Source: Betaproteobacteria bacterium | Lineage (GTDB): Bacteria > Pseudomonadota > Gammaproteobacteria > Burkholderiales > SG8-39 | Assembly (NCBI GenBank): GCA_022340285.1 | Contig: JAJDOG010000034.1 | Coordinates: 80,552 to 125,327 of the forward strand | Length of the DNA stretch: 44,776 bases | Reading direction: 5' to 3' | Shown here: positions 19,972 to 28,063 of the stretch, piece after piece | Layout of the letters: the number at the start of each line of letters is the position of its first letter | Numbering within the stretch: the stretch's first letter is position 1 | Notes under the pieces: model-generated | Database searches by the model: none | The model's input: only the letters and a program-made list of their open reading frames with translations | What the model was told of the DNA's origin: nothing | Made by a program: the position numbers and the translations under genes

Positions 19972-20778
19972 TCATGTAGGCATGGCGCTGGACAGGAAAT
20001 CGCGCAGCGCGTCGAGCACCTCGTCGGGTTTCTCGGCCATCATGGCGTGCCCGCTTCCATCGATCTCGACGACCCGCGCGCCCGCGATGGCCTTGACGAG
20101 ATCCTGTGCAGTCCGCCCCGGAGTCATGAGGTCGCGCCGGGCGATGAGAAAAAGAGTCGGACAACGCACCTTTGCAGCGGCCGCCAGTCCACCGCGATAG
20201 TCGTTGCACGCTGCGAAATCCACCGGGAGAACCCCGCGTTTCTGGCGCTCCATGAGGCGGAGGTTGGCGCCATGCACCCAGAAACCGGGCCCCGGGCTGC
20301 TCGGATAATGCGCGTAGGCACCGTGCGACCAGATGTTGATCATCTGCAGGGCGCGCGGCTCGTCGGTGCGCGTCGCCTCGAGCAGCTCGGTCGAGACCCG
20401 CATCGGGAACGCGGCCCCGAGCAAGGCGATTCGGTCCACGCGGCCTGGGTGCCGTGCTGCGACTTCCAACGCGACCAGTGCGCCGCTGCTGTGGCCGACG
20501 ATCTGCGCGCGGGGCACGTGCGCTGCGCCCAGGACCTCGACGATCCAATCGGCGATCGCCTCGATCGACGCGAGCGGTTGCCCCGCCGAGCGGCCATGCC
20601 CGGGTAGATCGAGCGCCAGGACCGCGCGTCCGTGGTGCGCGAGATACCGGCTCTGCAATCCCCAGACGCTGTGATCTCCCTCGGCCCCGTGCACGAAAAC
20701 CACGCAGGGCAGCGCCGGATCGAACGACTTGCCGCCGGTATACGCGTAGACTTTCGCGTTGCGGACATCGAGCTCCAT
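19972..20778 (-). CDS. Alpha/beta hydrolase
   Basis: The protein has 268 residues from the ATG at 20778, 6 bases after the ribosome site GGGGAG; the frame stays open far upstream through metY but that part is not coding. The fold signature is clear: oxyanion strand VVFVHGAEGD (27-35), DLPGHGRSAG, nucleophile elbow GHSSG with Ser97, an acid in LIARRDLMTP (about 215), and His in GSGHAMMAEKPDEV (about 243). It resembles lipase, esterase and dehalogenase-like serine hydrolases. It lies 14 bp after metY on the same strand, so the two are probably one operon. Substrate unknown. Confidence 0.87.
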   Translation of the reverse strand: MELDVRNAKVYAYTGGKSFDPALPCVVFVHGAEGDHSVWGLQSRYLAHHGRAVLALDLPGHGRSAGQPLASIEAIADWIVEVLGAAHVPRAQIVGHSSGALVALEVAARHPGRVDRIALLGAAFPMRVSTELLEATRTDEPRALQMINIWSHGAYAHYPSSPGPGFWVHGANLRLMERQKRGVLPVDFAACNDYRGGLAAAAKVRCPTLFLIARRDLMTPGRTAQDLVKAIAGARVVEIDGSGHAMMAEKPDEVLDALRDFLSSAMPT

Positions 20779-20792
20779 GCGCGCTCCCCTTT

Positions 20793-22088
20793 TCAGGCCT
20801 TCTGCGAAGCGCGCAGCCCGCCCGCGAGGTCTTCGATCAGATCCTCCGCCGCCTCGAGCCCGATGGATAGTCGGATCGTCCCCGGGCCGATCCCGGCAGC
20901 AGCGAGCGCCGCGTCGTCCATCCTGAAGTGCGTCGTCGTGGCGGGATGGATCACGAGCGACTTCGCGTCGCCGACGTTGGCGAGATGGGAGAAGAGGCGC
21001 AGGGCTTCGATGAAGCGGCGGCCCGCCGCTCGGCCACCCTTGAGCTCGAAGCTGAACACGGCACCGCACCCGCGCGGAAGCAGCCGTTTCGCGAGCTCGT
21101 GATCGGGGTGCCCGGGGAGCTCCGGGTAGCTCACCGATGCGACGGCCGATTGCGTCCCGAGAAACTCGACGATCTTGCGGGTGTTCTCGACGTGCCGGGC
21201 CATGCGCAGCGGCAGCGTCTCGATGCCTTGCAGGACGATCCACGCGGTGGTCGGGCTCATGCATGCGCCGAAGTCTCGCAATCCTTCCCGGCGCGCGCGC
21301 AGCAGGAACGCTCCGACCGTCGATTCTTCCTGGAAGTCCATGCCGTGGAATCCCGCGTAGGGCTCGGTGAGCTCGGGAAACCGCCCCGATGCTTCCCAGT
21401 CGAACGTGCCGCCATCCACCAGAACGCCCGCGACGGCCGTGCCATGTCCGCAGAGGAATTTCGTCGCCGAGTGGTAGATCAGGTCGGCGCCGAGATCGAA
21501 GGGTCGCATCAGGTAAGGCGTGGTGAACGTGGCGTCGACCAGGAGCGGCAAATTGTGTCCGTGGGCAATCGCCGCGACAGCGGGAACGTCGAGCACGTCG
21601 AGCCCGGGATTTCCCAGCGTCTCGCCGAAGAGCAGCTTCGTGTTCGGGCGGATCGCGTCGCCCCAGGCTCTCAGGTCGCGCGGCGCGACGAAAGTTGTCT
21701 CGACGCCGAACCGGGGGAGGGTGTACGCGAGCAGGTTGTGGGAGCCTCCGTAGAGAGCCCGGCTTGCGACGATATGCGACCCGGCGCCCATCAATGTCGC
21801 GATCGCGAGGTGCAGCGCGGCCTGGCCGCTCGCCAGCGCGATCGAGCCGACGCCGCCCTCCAGCGCAGCAATGCGCTCCTCGAGCACGGCGTTGGTCGGA
21901 TTCGAGATACGCGAGTAGACGTGGCCGGCGCGCTCCATGTTGAAGAGCGCCGCAGCGTGATCGGTGTCGCGAAACACGAACGACGTGCTCTGGAAGATCG
22001 GCACCGCGCGGGCACCCGTGGTCGGGTCCGGCTGCTGGCCGGCATGCAAGCTGAGCGTGTCGAGGTGCGGAGGTTTCGGGGCGGCCAT
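20793..22088 (-). CDS. metY: O-acetylhomoserine sulfhydrylase (PLP enzyme)
   Basis: The enzyme makes homocysteine (or methionine, with methanethiol) from O-acetylhomoserine and sulfide. It has 431 residues from the ATG at 22088, 8 bases from GGAG; a GTG one codon earlier is an alternative. It is a Cys/Met-metabolism PLP enzyme: YSRISNPT near 58-65, ALASGQAA, VDATFTTPYL with the cofactor-binding Asp, and SATKFLCGHG with the Schiff-base Lys210. The insert GGTFDWEASGRFPELTEPY is typical of the long MetY type, unlike the about 400-residue MetB/MetZ. No SAM riboswitch is evident in the short leader. Confidence 0.92.
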   Translation of the reverse strand: MAAPKPPHLDTLSLHAGQQPDPTTGARAVPIFQSTSFVFRDTDHAAALFNMERAGHVYSRISNPTNAVLEERIAALEGGVGSIALASGQAALHLAIATLMGAGSHIVASRALYGGSHNLLAYTLPRFGVETTFVAPRDLRAWGDAIRPNTKLLFGETLGNPGLDVLDVPAVAAIAHGHNLPLLVDATFTTPYLMRPFDLGADLIYHSATKFLCGHGTAVAGVLVDGGTFDWEASGRFPELTEPYAGFHGMDFQEESTVGAFLLRARREGLRDFGACMSPTTAWIVLQGIETLPLRMARHVENTRKIVEFLGTQSAVASVSYPELPGHPDHELAKRLLPRGCGAVFSFELKGGRAAGRRFIEALRLFSHLANVGDAKSLVIHPATTTHFRMDDAALAAAGIGPGTIRLSIGLEAAEDLIEDLAGGLRASQKA

Positions 22089-22111
22089 CACGCTTTCTCC
22101 GGGGAAGTGCG

Positions 22112-22117
22112 ATTGTA
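22112..22117 (-). promoter_or_regulatory. Possible -10 box for metY
   Basis: On the minus strand this reads TACAAT, placed about 24 bases before the metY start. No good -35 box is seen at the right spacing, so an activator or a weak promoter is possible. The 139-bp divergent gap between metY and the MFS gene shows nothing else firm. Confidence 0.35.
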
Positions 22118-22227
22118 GCAGCCGGCTTCCGCGCCGCTCCGTGCGCAGGCGTCAGCAAGGCACCGCCACGGTCCGGGCGATGCGCTCGGGTAACATCCGG
22201 CAGTGAGAGCGCGATGAGCGAACGACG

Positions 22228-23469
22228 ATGAGCGACGTACAGCCGGCAAAGGCACCCAAGATGCTGCTCGTGCGCGTCTTCGTGCCGTTCGCGTGCGGGT
22301 ATTACCTCTCGTATCTCTACCGCACCGTGAACGCGGTGATCTCGCCCGATCTGGTGCGGGATCTCGGTGTCGATGCCAACGAGCTCGGACTGTTGACGAG
22401 CGCCTACTTCCTCGCGTTCGCGTCGTTCCAGATTCCGCTCGGCGTGTTGCTCGACCGGATGGGGCCGCGTCGAGTCGACGCCGGGTTGCTGGCGATTGCA
22501 GGGCTCGGTGCGCTCGTCTTCGCGCAAAGCGACGCTTTTGCGGGCCTTGTCCTGGGACGGGCGTTGATTGGTCTGGGCGTGTCCGCCGCGCTCATGGCGT
22601 CGATGAAGGCTTTCACGCTGTGGTTCCCGCTCTCCCGGTTCGCTTCATTGAACGGTTATCTCATGGCGATCGGGGGATTGGGCGCTTTGTCCGCGTCGGC
22701 ACCGGTCGAGGCGGCGCTCCACCACACTGACTGGCACGGCGTCTTCGAGGTGCTCGCCGGTTGCACTTTTCTCGCCGCTGGGACAATCATGCTCGTCGTG
22801 CCGGAGCACGTCGTGGTCGCGCGTGGCCCCGGCGTCGCCGAGCTGCTGCGGGGTGTGGCGCGGGTTTATCAGGATGGCGGATTCTGGCGTGTGGCGGTGG
22901 TCAGCACGACGCTGTTGGCTTCGTTCCTCGCGATCCAGGGTTTGTGGGTCGCTCCGTGGCTGCGCGACGTGGCAGGCCTGTCGCGGGACGTGGTCGCAAA
23001 CTATCTTCTGCTCATGGCCATCGCGATGACCGCCGGATACGCGTTCTTCGGCTGGGCCGCGGACCGCTTCGAATCGGCGGGCTGGGGCGCGGCGCGGCTG
23101 TTCGTGATCGGAACGCTCGTCAACGCCGGTGGCTTGGCGCTGATCGCCGCCGGCGTGACGACCGGAGCGCTCGCCATCTGGCTGACGATCAACTTTGCCA
23201 GTCCAGCGTCTTCGCTCGCTTACGCGATACTTTCGCGGCGGTTTACGCGCGATCTTGCCGGACGCGTCACGACAGCGCTCAACTTCCTGGTGTTCGTCGG
23301 CGCATTCGCGACGCAGTGGGGCCTGGGAGCCGTCATCAGCCTCTGGCCTGCCCAGGACGGGCAGTATCCGCTGGCGGCCTACCGCGCCGCCTTCGGCACG
23401 AGCCTTGCATTCCAGCTCGCGGCGGTTGCGTGGTTCGTCGCCGGGCGGCGCACACGTTCCGCACCCTGA
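22228..23469 (+). CDS. MFS transporter
   Basis: This is a major facilitator superfamily protein of 413 residues with about 12 hydrophobic spans. The conserved loop 2-3 motif appears as GVLLDRMGPRRV (about 71-82), and the helix-4 Arg and helix-5 Gly-rich stretch (LGRALIGLGVSAALMASMKAF) are present. A second, weaker copy of the loop motif is FFGWAADRFESAGWG in the C-half. It resembles the nitrate/nitrite and sugar-phosphate-type MFS proteins of proteobacteria, but the substrate cannot be inferred. It is divergent from metY, and greB follows 14 bp downstream. Confidence 0.88.
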   Translation: MSDVQPAKAPKMLLVRVFVPFACGYYLSYLYRTVNAVISPDLVRDLGVDANELGLLTSAYFLAFASFQIPLGVLLDRMGPRRVDAGLLAIAGLGALVFAQSDAFAGLVLGRALIGLGVSAALMASMKAFTLWFPLSRFASLNGYLMAIGGLGALSASAPVEAALHHTDWHGVFEVLAGCTFLAAGTIMLVVPEHVVVARGPGVAELLRGVARVYQDGGFWRVAVVSTTLLASFLAIQGLWVAPWLRDVAGLSRDVVANYLLLMAIAMTAGYAFFGWAADRFESAGWGAARLFVIGTLVNAGGLALIAAGVTTGALAIWLTINFASPASSLAYAILSRRFTRDLAGRVTTALNFLVFVGAFATQWGLGAVISLWPAQDGQYPLAAYRAAFGTSLAFQLAAVAWFVAGRRTRSAP

Positions 23470-23483
23470 TAACATGTATTCAC

Positions 23484-24047
23484 ATGAGTAGGGCATTCGT
23501 GCGCGAAAACGACGACGCGCCGGACGACGATGCGGGCGAAACCGACGCGATCCCGGTGCCGCCGGGAGCGAAGAACTACATCACGCCCGCGGGGCACGTG
23601 CGGCTCAAGTCCGAGTTCGATCGCCTCTGGAAAGTCGAGCGCCCGGAGCTGGTGAAGACGATTGCCTGGGCGGCCTCGAACGGTGACCGCTCTGAGAATG
23701 CCGATTACATCTACGGCAAGCGGCGCTTGCGCGAGATCGACCGGCGGATCCGGTTTCTGTCGAAACGGCTCGAGCAGGCGGAGGTCGTCGATCCGTTACG
23801 TCAGGAGAATGACGAGCAGGTGTTCTTCGGCGCCACTGTCACAGTGCGTTCGGGCGCCGATGTCGAGCAGACCGTGACCATCGTCGGCATCGACGAGGCC
23901 GAGCCTGCGCGCGGGCGGGTGTCGTGGGTATCGCCGATCGCGCGCGCGTTGCTGCGCGCGCGGATCGGGGACGTGGTGACGCTCAGGACTCCGGCTGGCG
24001 CGGAGATGCTCGAGGTTCTCGAAATCCGCTACGAGCCGATCGACTGA
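23484..24047 (+). CDS. greB: Transcription elongation factor GreB
   Basis: GreB enters the RNA polymerase secondary channel and stimulates cleavage of backtracked RNA. The protein has 187 residues from the ATG at 23484; a longer in-frame stretch from 22761 lies within the MFS gene. The coiled-coil tip AASNGDRSENADYIYGKRRLREIDRR carries the catalytic acids Asp68 and Glu71. The Arg/Lys-rich second helix (RRLREIDRRIRFLSKRLE) distinguishes GreB from GreA. The C-terminal FKBP-like domain runs from about 115 (FGATVTVRSG) to the end. An acidic tail of about 27 residues extends the N-terminus relative to E. coli GreB. Confidence 0.95.
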   Translation: MSRAFVRENDDAPDDDAGETDAIPVPPGAKNYITPAGHVRLKSEFDRLWKVERPELVKTIAWAASNGDRSENADYIYGKRRLREIDRRIRFLSKRLEQAEVVDPLRQENDEQVFFGATVTVRSGADVEQTVTIVGIDEAEPARGRVSWVSPIARALLRARIGDVVTLRTPAGAEMLEVLEIRYEPID

Positions 24048-24065
24048 ATTCGATCGTCGCGCGGG

Positions 24066-26828
24066 TCAGTTGGCCGACTTCTGCGACGCCCGCGTCACGA
24101 TCGGGCCGAAATCGCCTGCCTTGACGACTGAAAGCTTGTTGAGAGTGAAATGACGTCGCAACGCCTCGTTCACGTCCGCAGCCTTCAGGGCGGCGATTTG
24201 CGCCTCGAACTTCGAATCCCACTTGAACGTGCGCCCCAGATCGAGGTACCTGCATAGACGCGAAGCCAGCGCGGCGTTCGAGTTCCGCGCAAGATGGCGT
24301 CGCTTCAGCAATCCCTTGGCGCCATCGGCAACTTCCTCGTCGGTGAATCCCTGCTCGAGCGCGCGCTGTATCTCCTCGCGGACCGCGCTTTCCAGCCGGG
24401 CGCGATTCTCGGGAGCGTAGATGGCGGAGATGCCGAACTCGCCCGCTGCATCGCGCGATCCGGCCGTCAGCCACGATCCGACGCTGTAAGACAGCCCGTC
24501 CTGCTCGCGAATGCGGCGCCAGAGGCGCGAGTCCGAGGAGCCGCCAAGGAGATAGTTGCCGAGCACCAGAGCAGGGAAATCGGGATCGTCGTCGCGCAGC
24601 GGAAGATTGAATCCCGCGCGGTAGACGGCATTGGCCTTGTCGGGCGTCACGATGTCTTGGGTCATCGCGGCCGCGTCGAAATACCGCACCGCGATACGCT
24701 CATAGGGAGAGGGCGTCTTCCAGTCGCCAAAAAGCTTCTCGGCGATTTGCGCCACCTCGTCTGGGTCAAAGTCGCCCACCACCGCGAGCTCGCTGTGAGA
24801 GGCACCTAGAAACTCGTCGTGGCAGCTGCGCGCGTCTTCGAGGGTCACCGCCGCGATCTCGGTGGCCCGCTCCTCGAGCGTCGGCGTGTAGAGCCAGTGA
24901 CCGTCCGGATACGGATTGAGGTGACGGCTGATCGAGCGGCCCGCGCGGACCGACGGATCGTTCTTTTGCGTGTCGATCGAGGTGAGCATCGACTTCTTGA
25001 CCTGGTTGAACTCGCTTTCCGGAAACGACGGCTCGCGCAGCATTTCGGCGGCGATGCGCAGCGCCTCCGGGAAGCTTTCGCGCACCGTGTCGATCGAAGC
25101 GCCGCCGAGGCTGACCGAGACGTCTGCACGCAGCTGGTCCAGCGAATCGCTCAGCTCCGCGCGCGTGTGCTTCCGCGTGCCGCGGGAAAGCATGGCGCTC
25201 GCGACATTGCATGCCGCGCTGCGACCCATCGTCCCCCGCTCGTCGCCCCAGTGCAGGACCAGGACGGCGTTCACCTTGCCTCCGCGGGTGCGCTTGGGGA
25301 GCATCGCCAGCTTCATACCCCCCGGCAATTCGCGCCGGAGCAGCCGGGCTTCGAGGTTTTCGGGCGTCGGGTCGAACGCCTCACCCGCGGCGATCGATTC
25401 CGTGTCCGAAAAATCCTTGAGCATCGCCTCCACGTCTTGTACCGGCGGCATGGCGACGCGCGTCGGGTGCGCGGTCGGGATGAAGAGCCCGAGCGTGCGG
25501 TTCTCCGGCCGAAGGTAGGTCGTGGCGACGCGCTGGACGTCTTCCCGCGTCACCTTGTCGACCTGATCCCGGTACAGGAAGAGGAGTCGCCAGTCCCCCA
25601 TTGCCACGAACTCGGACAGCGTGATCGCCAAGGCGCGCGAGTTGGAGAGGAGATCCTCGATGTCGTTCTGCAGCTGGACCTTCGCGCGATGCAATTCCTC
25701 TTCGCTCACCGGATTGGAGGCAAATCCCTCGAGAACCTCGATCAGCTCGTTCCGGGCCGCGTCGAGCGACTGGCTCTTCGGAACCACTGCGCCAAAGTAC
25801 ACGGACCCGGCTTCGCGCATCTGGCGGTCGACCCCGAACGAGGAGGTGGCCTTGCCCGACTCGACCAACGCCTTGTGCAACCGACCGGAAGGCTCATTCG
25901 TGAGAACCTGCGTCAGCACGTCGACGGCGGCAAAGCTCGGATCGGATCCGGGTGGCACGTGGTACATCGCGGCGACCAGCTGCACTTCGCCGACGCGCCG
26001 CAAGACCACCCGGCGCTCACCGTCCTGCGGCGGCTCCGCGGTGTAGGTGGGTTGCAGGACCCGCGCGGGCTTTGGCAGGGGGCCGAAGTACTTGGCCACG
26101 AGGTCCAGCGTCCGCTGGGGATCGAAACGCCCCGCGATCACCAGCGTCGCGTTGTCAGGCTGATAGTACGTGCGATAGAACGCTTGCAGCCGCTCGATGG
26201 GGACGTTCTCGATGTCGGAGCGAGTCCCGATCACCGAGCGCCCGTAGTTGTGCCAATGGTATGCGGTGCCGATCATGCGGTCCCGCAGCAAGCTGAATGG
26301 GCTGTTTTCCCCGGACTCGAACTCGTTGCGGACCACGGTCATTTCGCTTTCGAGGTCCTCTTTCGAGACCTTGGAGTTCACCATCCGGTCGGCCTCGAGG
26401 TCGAGCATCGCGTCCAGATTCTCCTCGCTGGCCGGGAAAGTGCCGAAATAGTTCGTCCGGTCATACGAAGTCGTGCCGTTGTAGCGCACGCCGTGCTTCA
26501 GAAACTCGCCCTTGACGTTGGGATATCGCGGCGTGCCCTTGAAGAGCATGTGCTCGAGAAGGTGGGCCATGCCCCGTTCGCCGTATCCTTCGTGCCGCGA
26601 TCCCACCATGTAGGTCACGGAGACGGTCGTCGTGTCCTGGGAGGGGTCCGGGACGAGGAGCACACGAAGGCCGTTCGGAAGCCGGTATTCGCTGATCCCG
26701 GCCAGCGCGGGACCCTGGGTGAACCCCTGCGGGAGCGACAGGTTGGTTCCGGACTCGGCCCCCGCCGCAGTCGGCATGACAAGCGGCAGGGCGAGGAGGG
26801 CAACGGCGAGCCAGCGCATAATCGACAT
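24066..26828 (-). CDS. M16-family zinc metallopeptidase, two domains fused, exported
   Basis: This 920-residue protein is a pitrilysin/insulinase-type protease. A signal peptide covers about residues 1-24 (WLAVALLALPLVMPTAAGA), so it acts in the periplasm. The first M16 unit has the inverted zinc motif H89-LL-E92-H93 in MAHLLEHMLFKGT and the distal ligand Glu near 169 (VVRNEFESGEN). A second M16 unit, about residues 480-910, lacks HxxEH (ACNVASAMLSRGT) and is a non-catalytic half with the usual Arg/Tyr substrate-binding region (RIREQDGLSYSVGSW). Many proteobacteria encode the two halves separately. The gene follows azlD by 52 bp and may have its own start of transcription. Confidence 0.92.
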   Translation of the reverse strand: MSIMRWLAVALLALPLVMPTAAGAESGTNLSLPQGFTQGPALAGISEYRLPNGLRVLLVPDPSQDTTTVSVTYMVGSRHEGYGERGMAHLLEHMLFKGTPRYPNVKGEFLKHGVRYNGTTSYDRTNYFGTFPASEENLDAMLDLEADRMVNSKVSKEDLESEMTVVRNEFESGENSPFSLLRDRMIGTAYHWHNYGRSVIGTRSDIENVPIERLQAFYRTYYQPDNATLVIAGRFDPQRTLDLVAKYFGPLPKPARVLQPTYTAEPPQDGERRVVLRRVGEVQLVAAMYHVPPGSDPSFAAVDVLTQVLTNEPSGRLHKALVESGKATSSFGVDRQMREAGSVYFGAVVPKSQSLDAARNELIEVLEGFASNPVSEEELHRAKVQLQNDIEDLLSNSRALAITLSEFVAMGDWRLLFLYRDQVDKVTREDVQRVATTYLRPENRTLGLFIPTAHPTRVAMPPVQDVEAMLKDFSDTESIAAGEAFDPTPENLEARLLRRELPGGMKLAMLPKRTRGGKVNAVLVLHWGDERGTMGRSAACNVASAMLSRGTRKHTRAELSDSLDQLRADVSVSLGGASIDTVRESFPEALRIAAEMLREPSFPESEFNQVKKSMLTSIDTQKNDPSVRAGRSISRHLNPYPDGHWLYTPTLEERATEIAAVTLEDARSCHDEFLGASHSELAVVGDFDPDEVAQIAEKLFGDWKTPSPYERIAVRYFDAAAMTQDIVTPDKANAVYRAGFNLPLRDDDPDFPALVLGNYLLGGSSDSRLWRRIREQDGLSYSVGSWLTAGSRDAAGEFGISAIYAPENRARLESAVREEIQRALEQGFTDEEVADGAKGLLKRRHLARNSNAALASRLCRYLDLGRTFKWDSKFEAQIAALKAADVNEALRRHFTLNKLSVVKAGDFGPIVTRASQKSAN

Positions 26829-26880
26829 TAAACCCTCATGATATTAGGGGGATTGAAGTAACCGCAATTCTACCGATCCC

Positions 26881-27210
26881 TTAGACCGCAAGAAAGTTCC
26901 GTGCCAAGTGCAATGCCGCCATTCCAACAAGAATGGTCGCAAGTGGATTCCTGACCACCACGGCCATGCCGATCGCCGCGCAGCCTGCCACCAGTTTTGC
27001 ATTGTGCAGGCCGATGTCGAGCGTGCCGCCGGCGAAGACGAGCTCCGGCACGAACAGCGCCGTGAAGACGGCGGCCGGTACGAACCGAAGCGCACGCTGC
27101 ACGGTAATCGGCAGCTTGACACGATGCAGCCACAAGATGAAGGAAGCCCTTGGCACGAAGCTCGTGATGGCGAGCAGACCCGTCAGGGCGAGGGCTGTCA
27201 GCGTGTCCAT
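26881..27210 (-). CDS. azlD: AzlD-type branched-chain amino acid export subunit
   Basis: A small hydrophobic protein of 109 residues with three to four membrane spans; family hallmarks are the early TFVPRA-like segment (ITSFVPRASFILWL) and the RFVPAAVFTALFVPEL block. AzlD proteins partner with AzlC to export branched-chain and other amino acids. Start ATG at 27210 lies 13 bases inside the azlC end, so translation is coupled. The product is small but its place beside azlC makes the call firm. Confidence 0.9.
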   Translation of the reverse strand: MDTLTALALTGLLAITSFVPRASFILWLHRVKLPITVQRALRFVPAAVFTALFVPELVFAGGTLDIGLHNAKLVAGCAAIGMAVVVRNPLATILVGMAALHLARNFLAV

Positions 27211-27881
27211 CGTTCCGCTATGACTCCCGCAGCGATGCCGGCAATCGCGGCGGCGATAAGCCCGAGGCGGAAGGGCAGGTCGATCGCCAGGATTGCCGTG
27301 ATGCCAGCAGCGAGTGCTGCCGCGGCTCCCGCGATATCCCGGATCGAAGCCACCGCCAGAGCGGTAAAGGTGAGGATGACCACGAATTCCAGGGACCAGC
27401 TGGAGGGAATGCCGGCGCCGACGACGATTCCGCCGATCGTGGCGGACTCCCACGTCACCCAGATCGCGGCGCAGGCGCCCATGAAGTATTCGGCATGCCC
27501 CGGGGCGGTCGGGTGCGATCCAATACGTGCGATGGTGTGTGCGTAGCCGTTGTCGGAGAGGAAATAGCCAGCCAGCCATCGCGCGCGGGGGCGCAAGCCC
27601 TGCAAATAGGGCGAGATGGACAGGCTATAGAGCATGAACCGCAGGTTGAGGATCAGACCGGCCAGAAAGATCACTCCGAGCGGCGCTCCGGCGGCGATCA
27701 GTTGCAGAGCGGCCAACTGAGCGGTTCCCGCGAATACGACCACGGACATCAGAGCTGCGAGCCACGGCGACAGCCCCGCACCGACCATGGCCACGCCGCT
27801 GATGGCACCGAATGCGGCGACGCCCGGGAGTACGGGCAGGCACGCTCGCAGGCCGGCAAGAAAGTGCGGGGAACGGATCAA
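27198..27881 (-). CDS. azlC: AzlC-type amino acid exporter
   Basis: This inner-membrane protein of 227 residues is the large subunit of the AzlCD exporter. Family features are the early [28 protein letters not shown] region, [16 protein letters not shown], and the [16 protein letters not shown] motif near 77-92. About six to seven spans fit the family. The first codon appears to be TTG at 27881; no in-frame ATG or GTG is close by. It is transcribed away from htpG, whose promoter region lies in the 182-bp gap, and overlaps azlD by 13 bases. Confidence 0.88.
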   Translation of the reverse strand: MIRSPHFLAGLRACLPVLPGVAAFGAISGVAMVGAGLSPWLAALMSVVVFAGTAQLAALQLIAAGAPLGVIFLAGLILNLRFMLYSLSISPYLQGLRPRARWLAGYFLSDNGYAHTIARIGSHPTAPGHAEYFMGACAAIWVTWESATIGGIVVGAGIPSSWSLEFVVILTFTALAVASIRDIAGAAAALAAGITAILAIDLPFRLGLIAAAIAGIAAGVIAERWTR

Positions 27882-27998
27882 CGGTAGGTGGTCGGTCGCG
27901 CGGAGGGGCGCGCCGCGCGGCCCCGTCGAGGTTCCCGGATCTTAGCAGGGGGATCCCCGCCATCGGGTCGCCGGATGCCAGAGCTGGGCGGCAAGCCC

Positions 27999-28023
27999 TT
28001 GAAAACCGGATGCAAGCCCCCAA
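27999..28023 (+). promoter_or_regulatory. Sigma-32 heat-shock promoter before htpG
   Basis: CTTGAAA (27998-28004) matches the sigma-32 -35 consensus exactly. CCCCAA (28018-28023) is one base from the -10 consensus CCCCAT, with 13 bp between TTGAAA and CCCCAA. Transcription would begin near 28030, about 34 bases before htpG. The position and the gene both fit heat-shock control. Confidence 0.75.
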
Positions 28024-28063
28024 ACTCCCTGGGTCAGTCCCATTCGAGCTACCGGAGACGAGC

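Noticed and set aside
22092-22227. SAM riboswitch before metY
   Set aside because: The divergent gap is too short and shows no kink-turn or paired elements of a known SAM class.
19972-22527. 851-codon open frame on the minus strand
   Set aside because: Only the last 268 codons are the alpha/beta hydrolase; the rest runs through metY and the MFS gene start in the wrong frame and has low-complexity, Arg-rich sequence typical of high-G+C shadows.
24819-26831. 670-codon open frame opposite the M16 protease
   Set aside because: Antisense to a gene with clear motifs; His/Arg/Glu-rich shadow composition and no recognisable domain.
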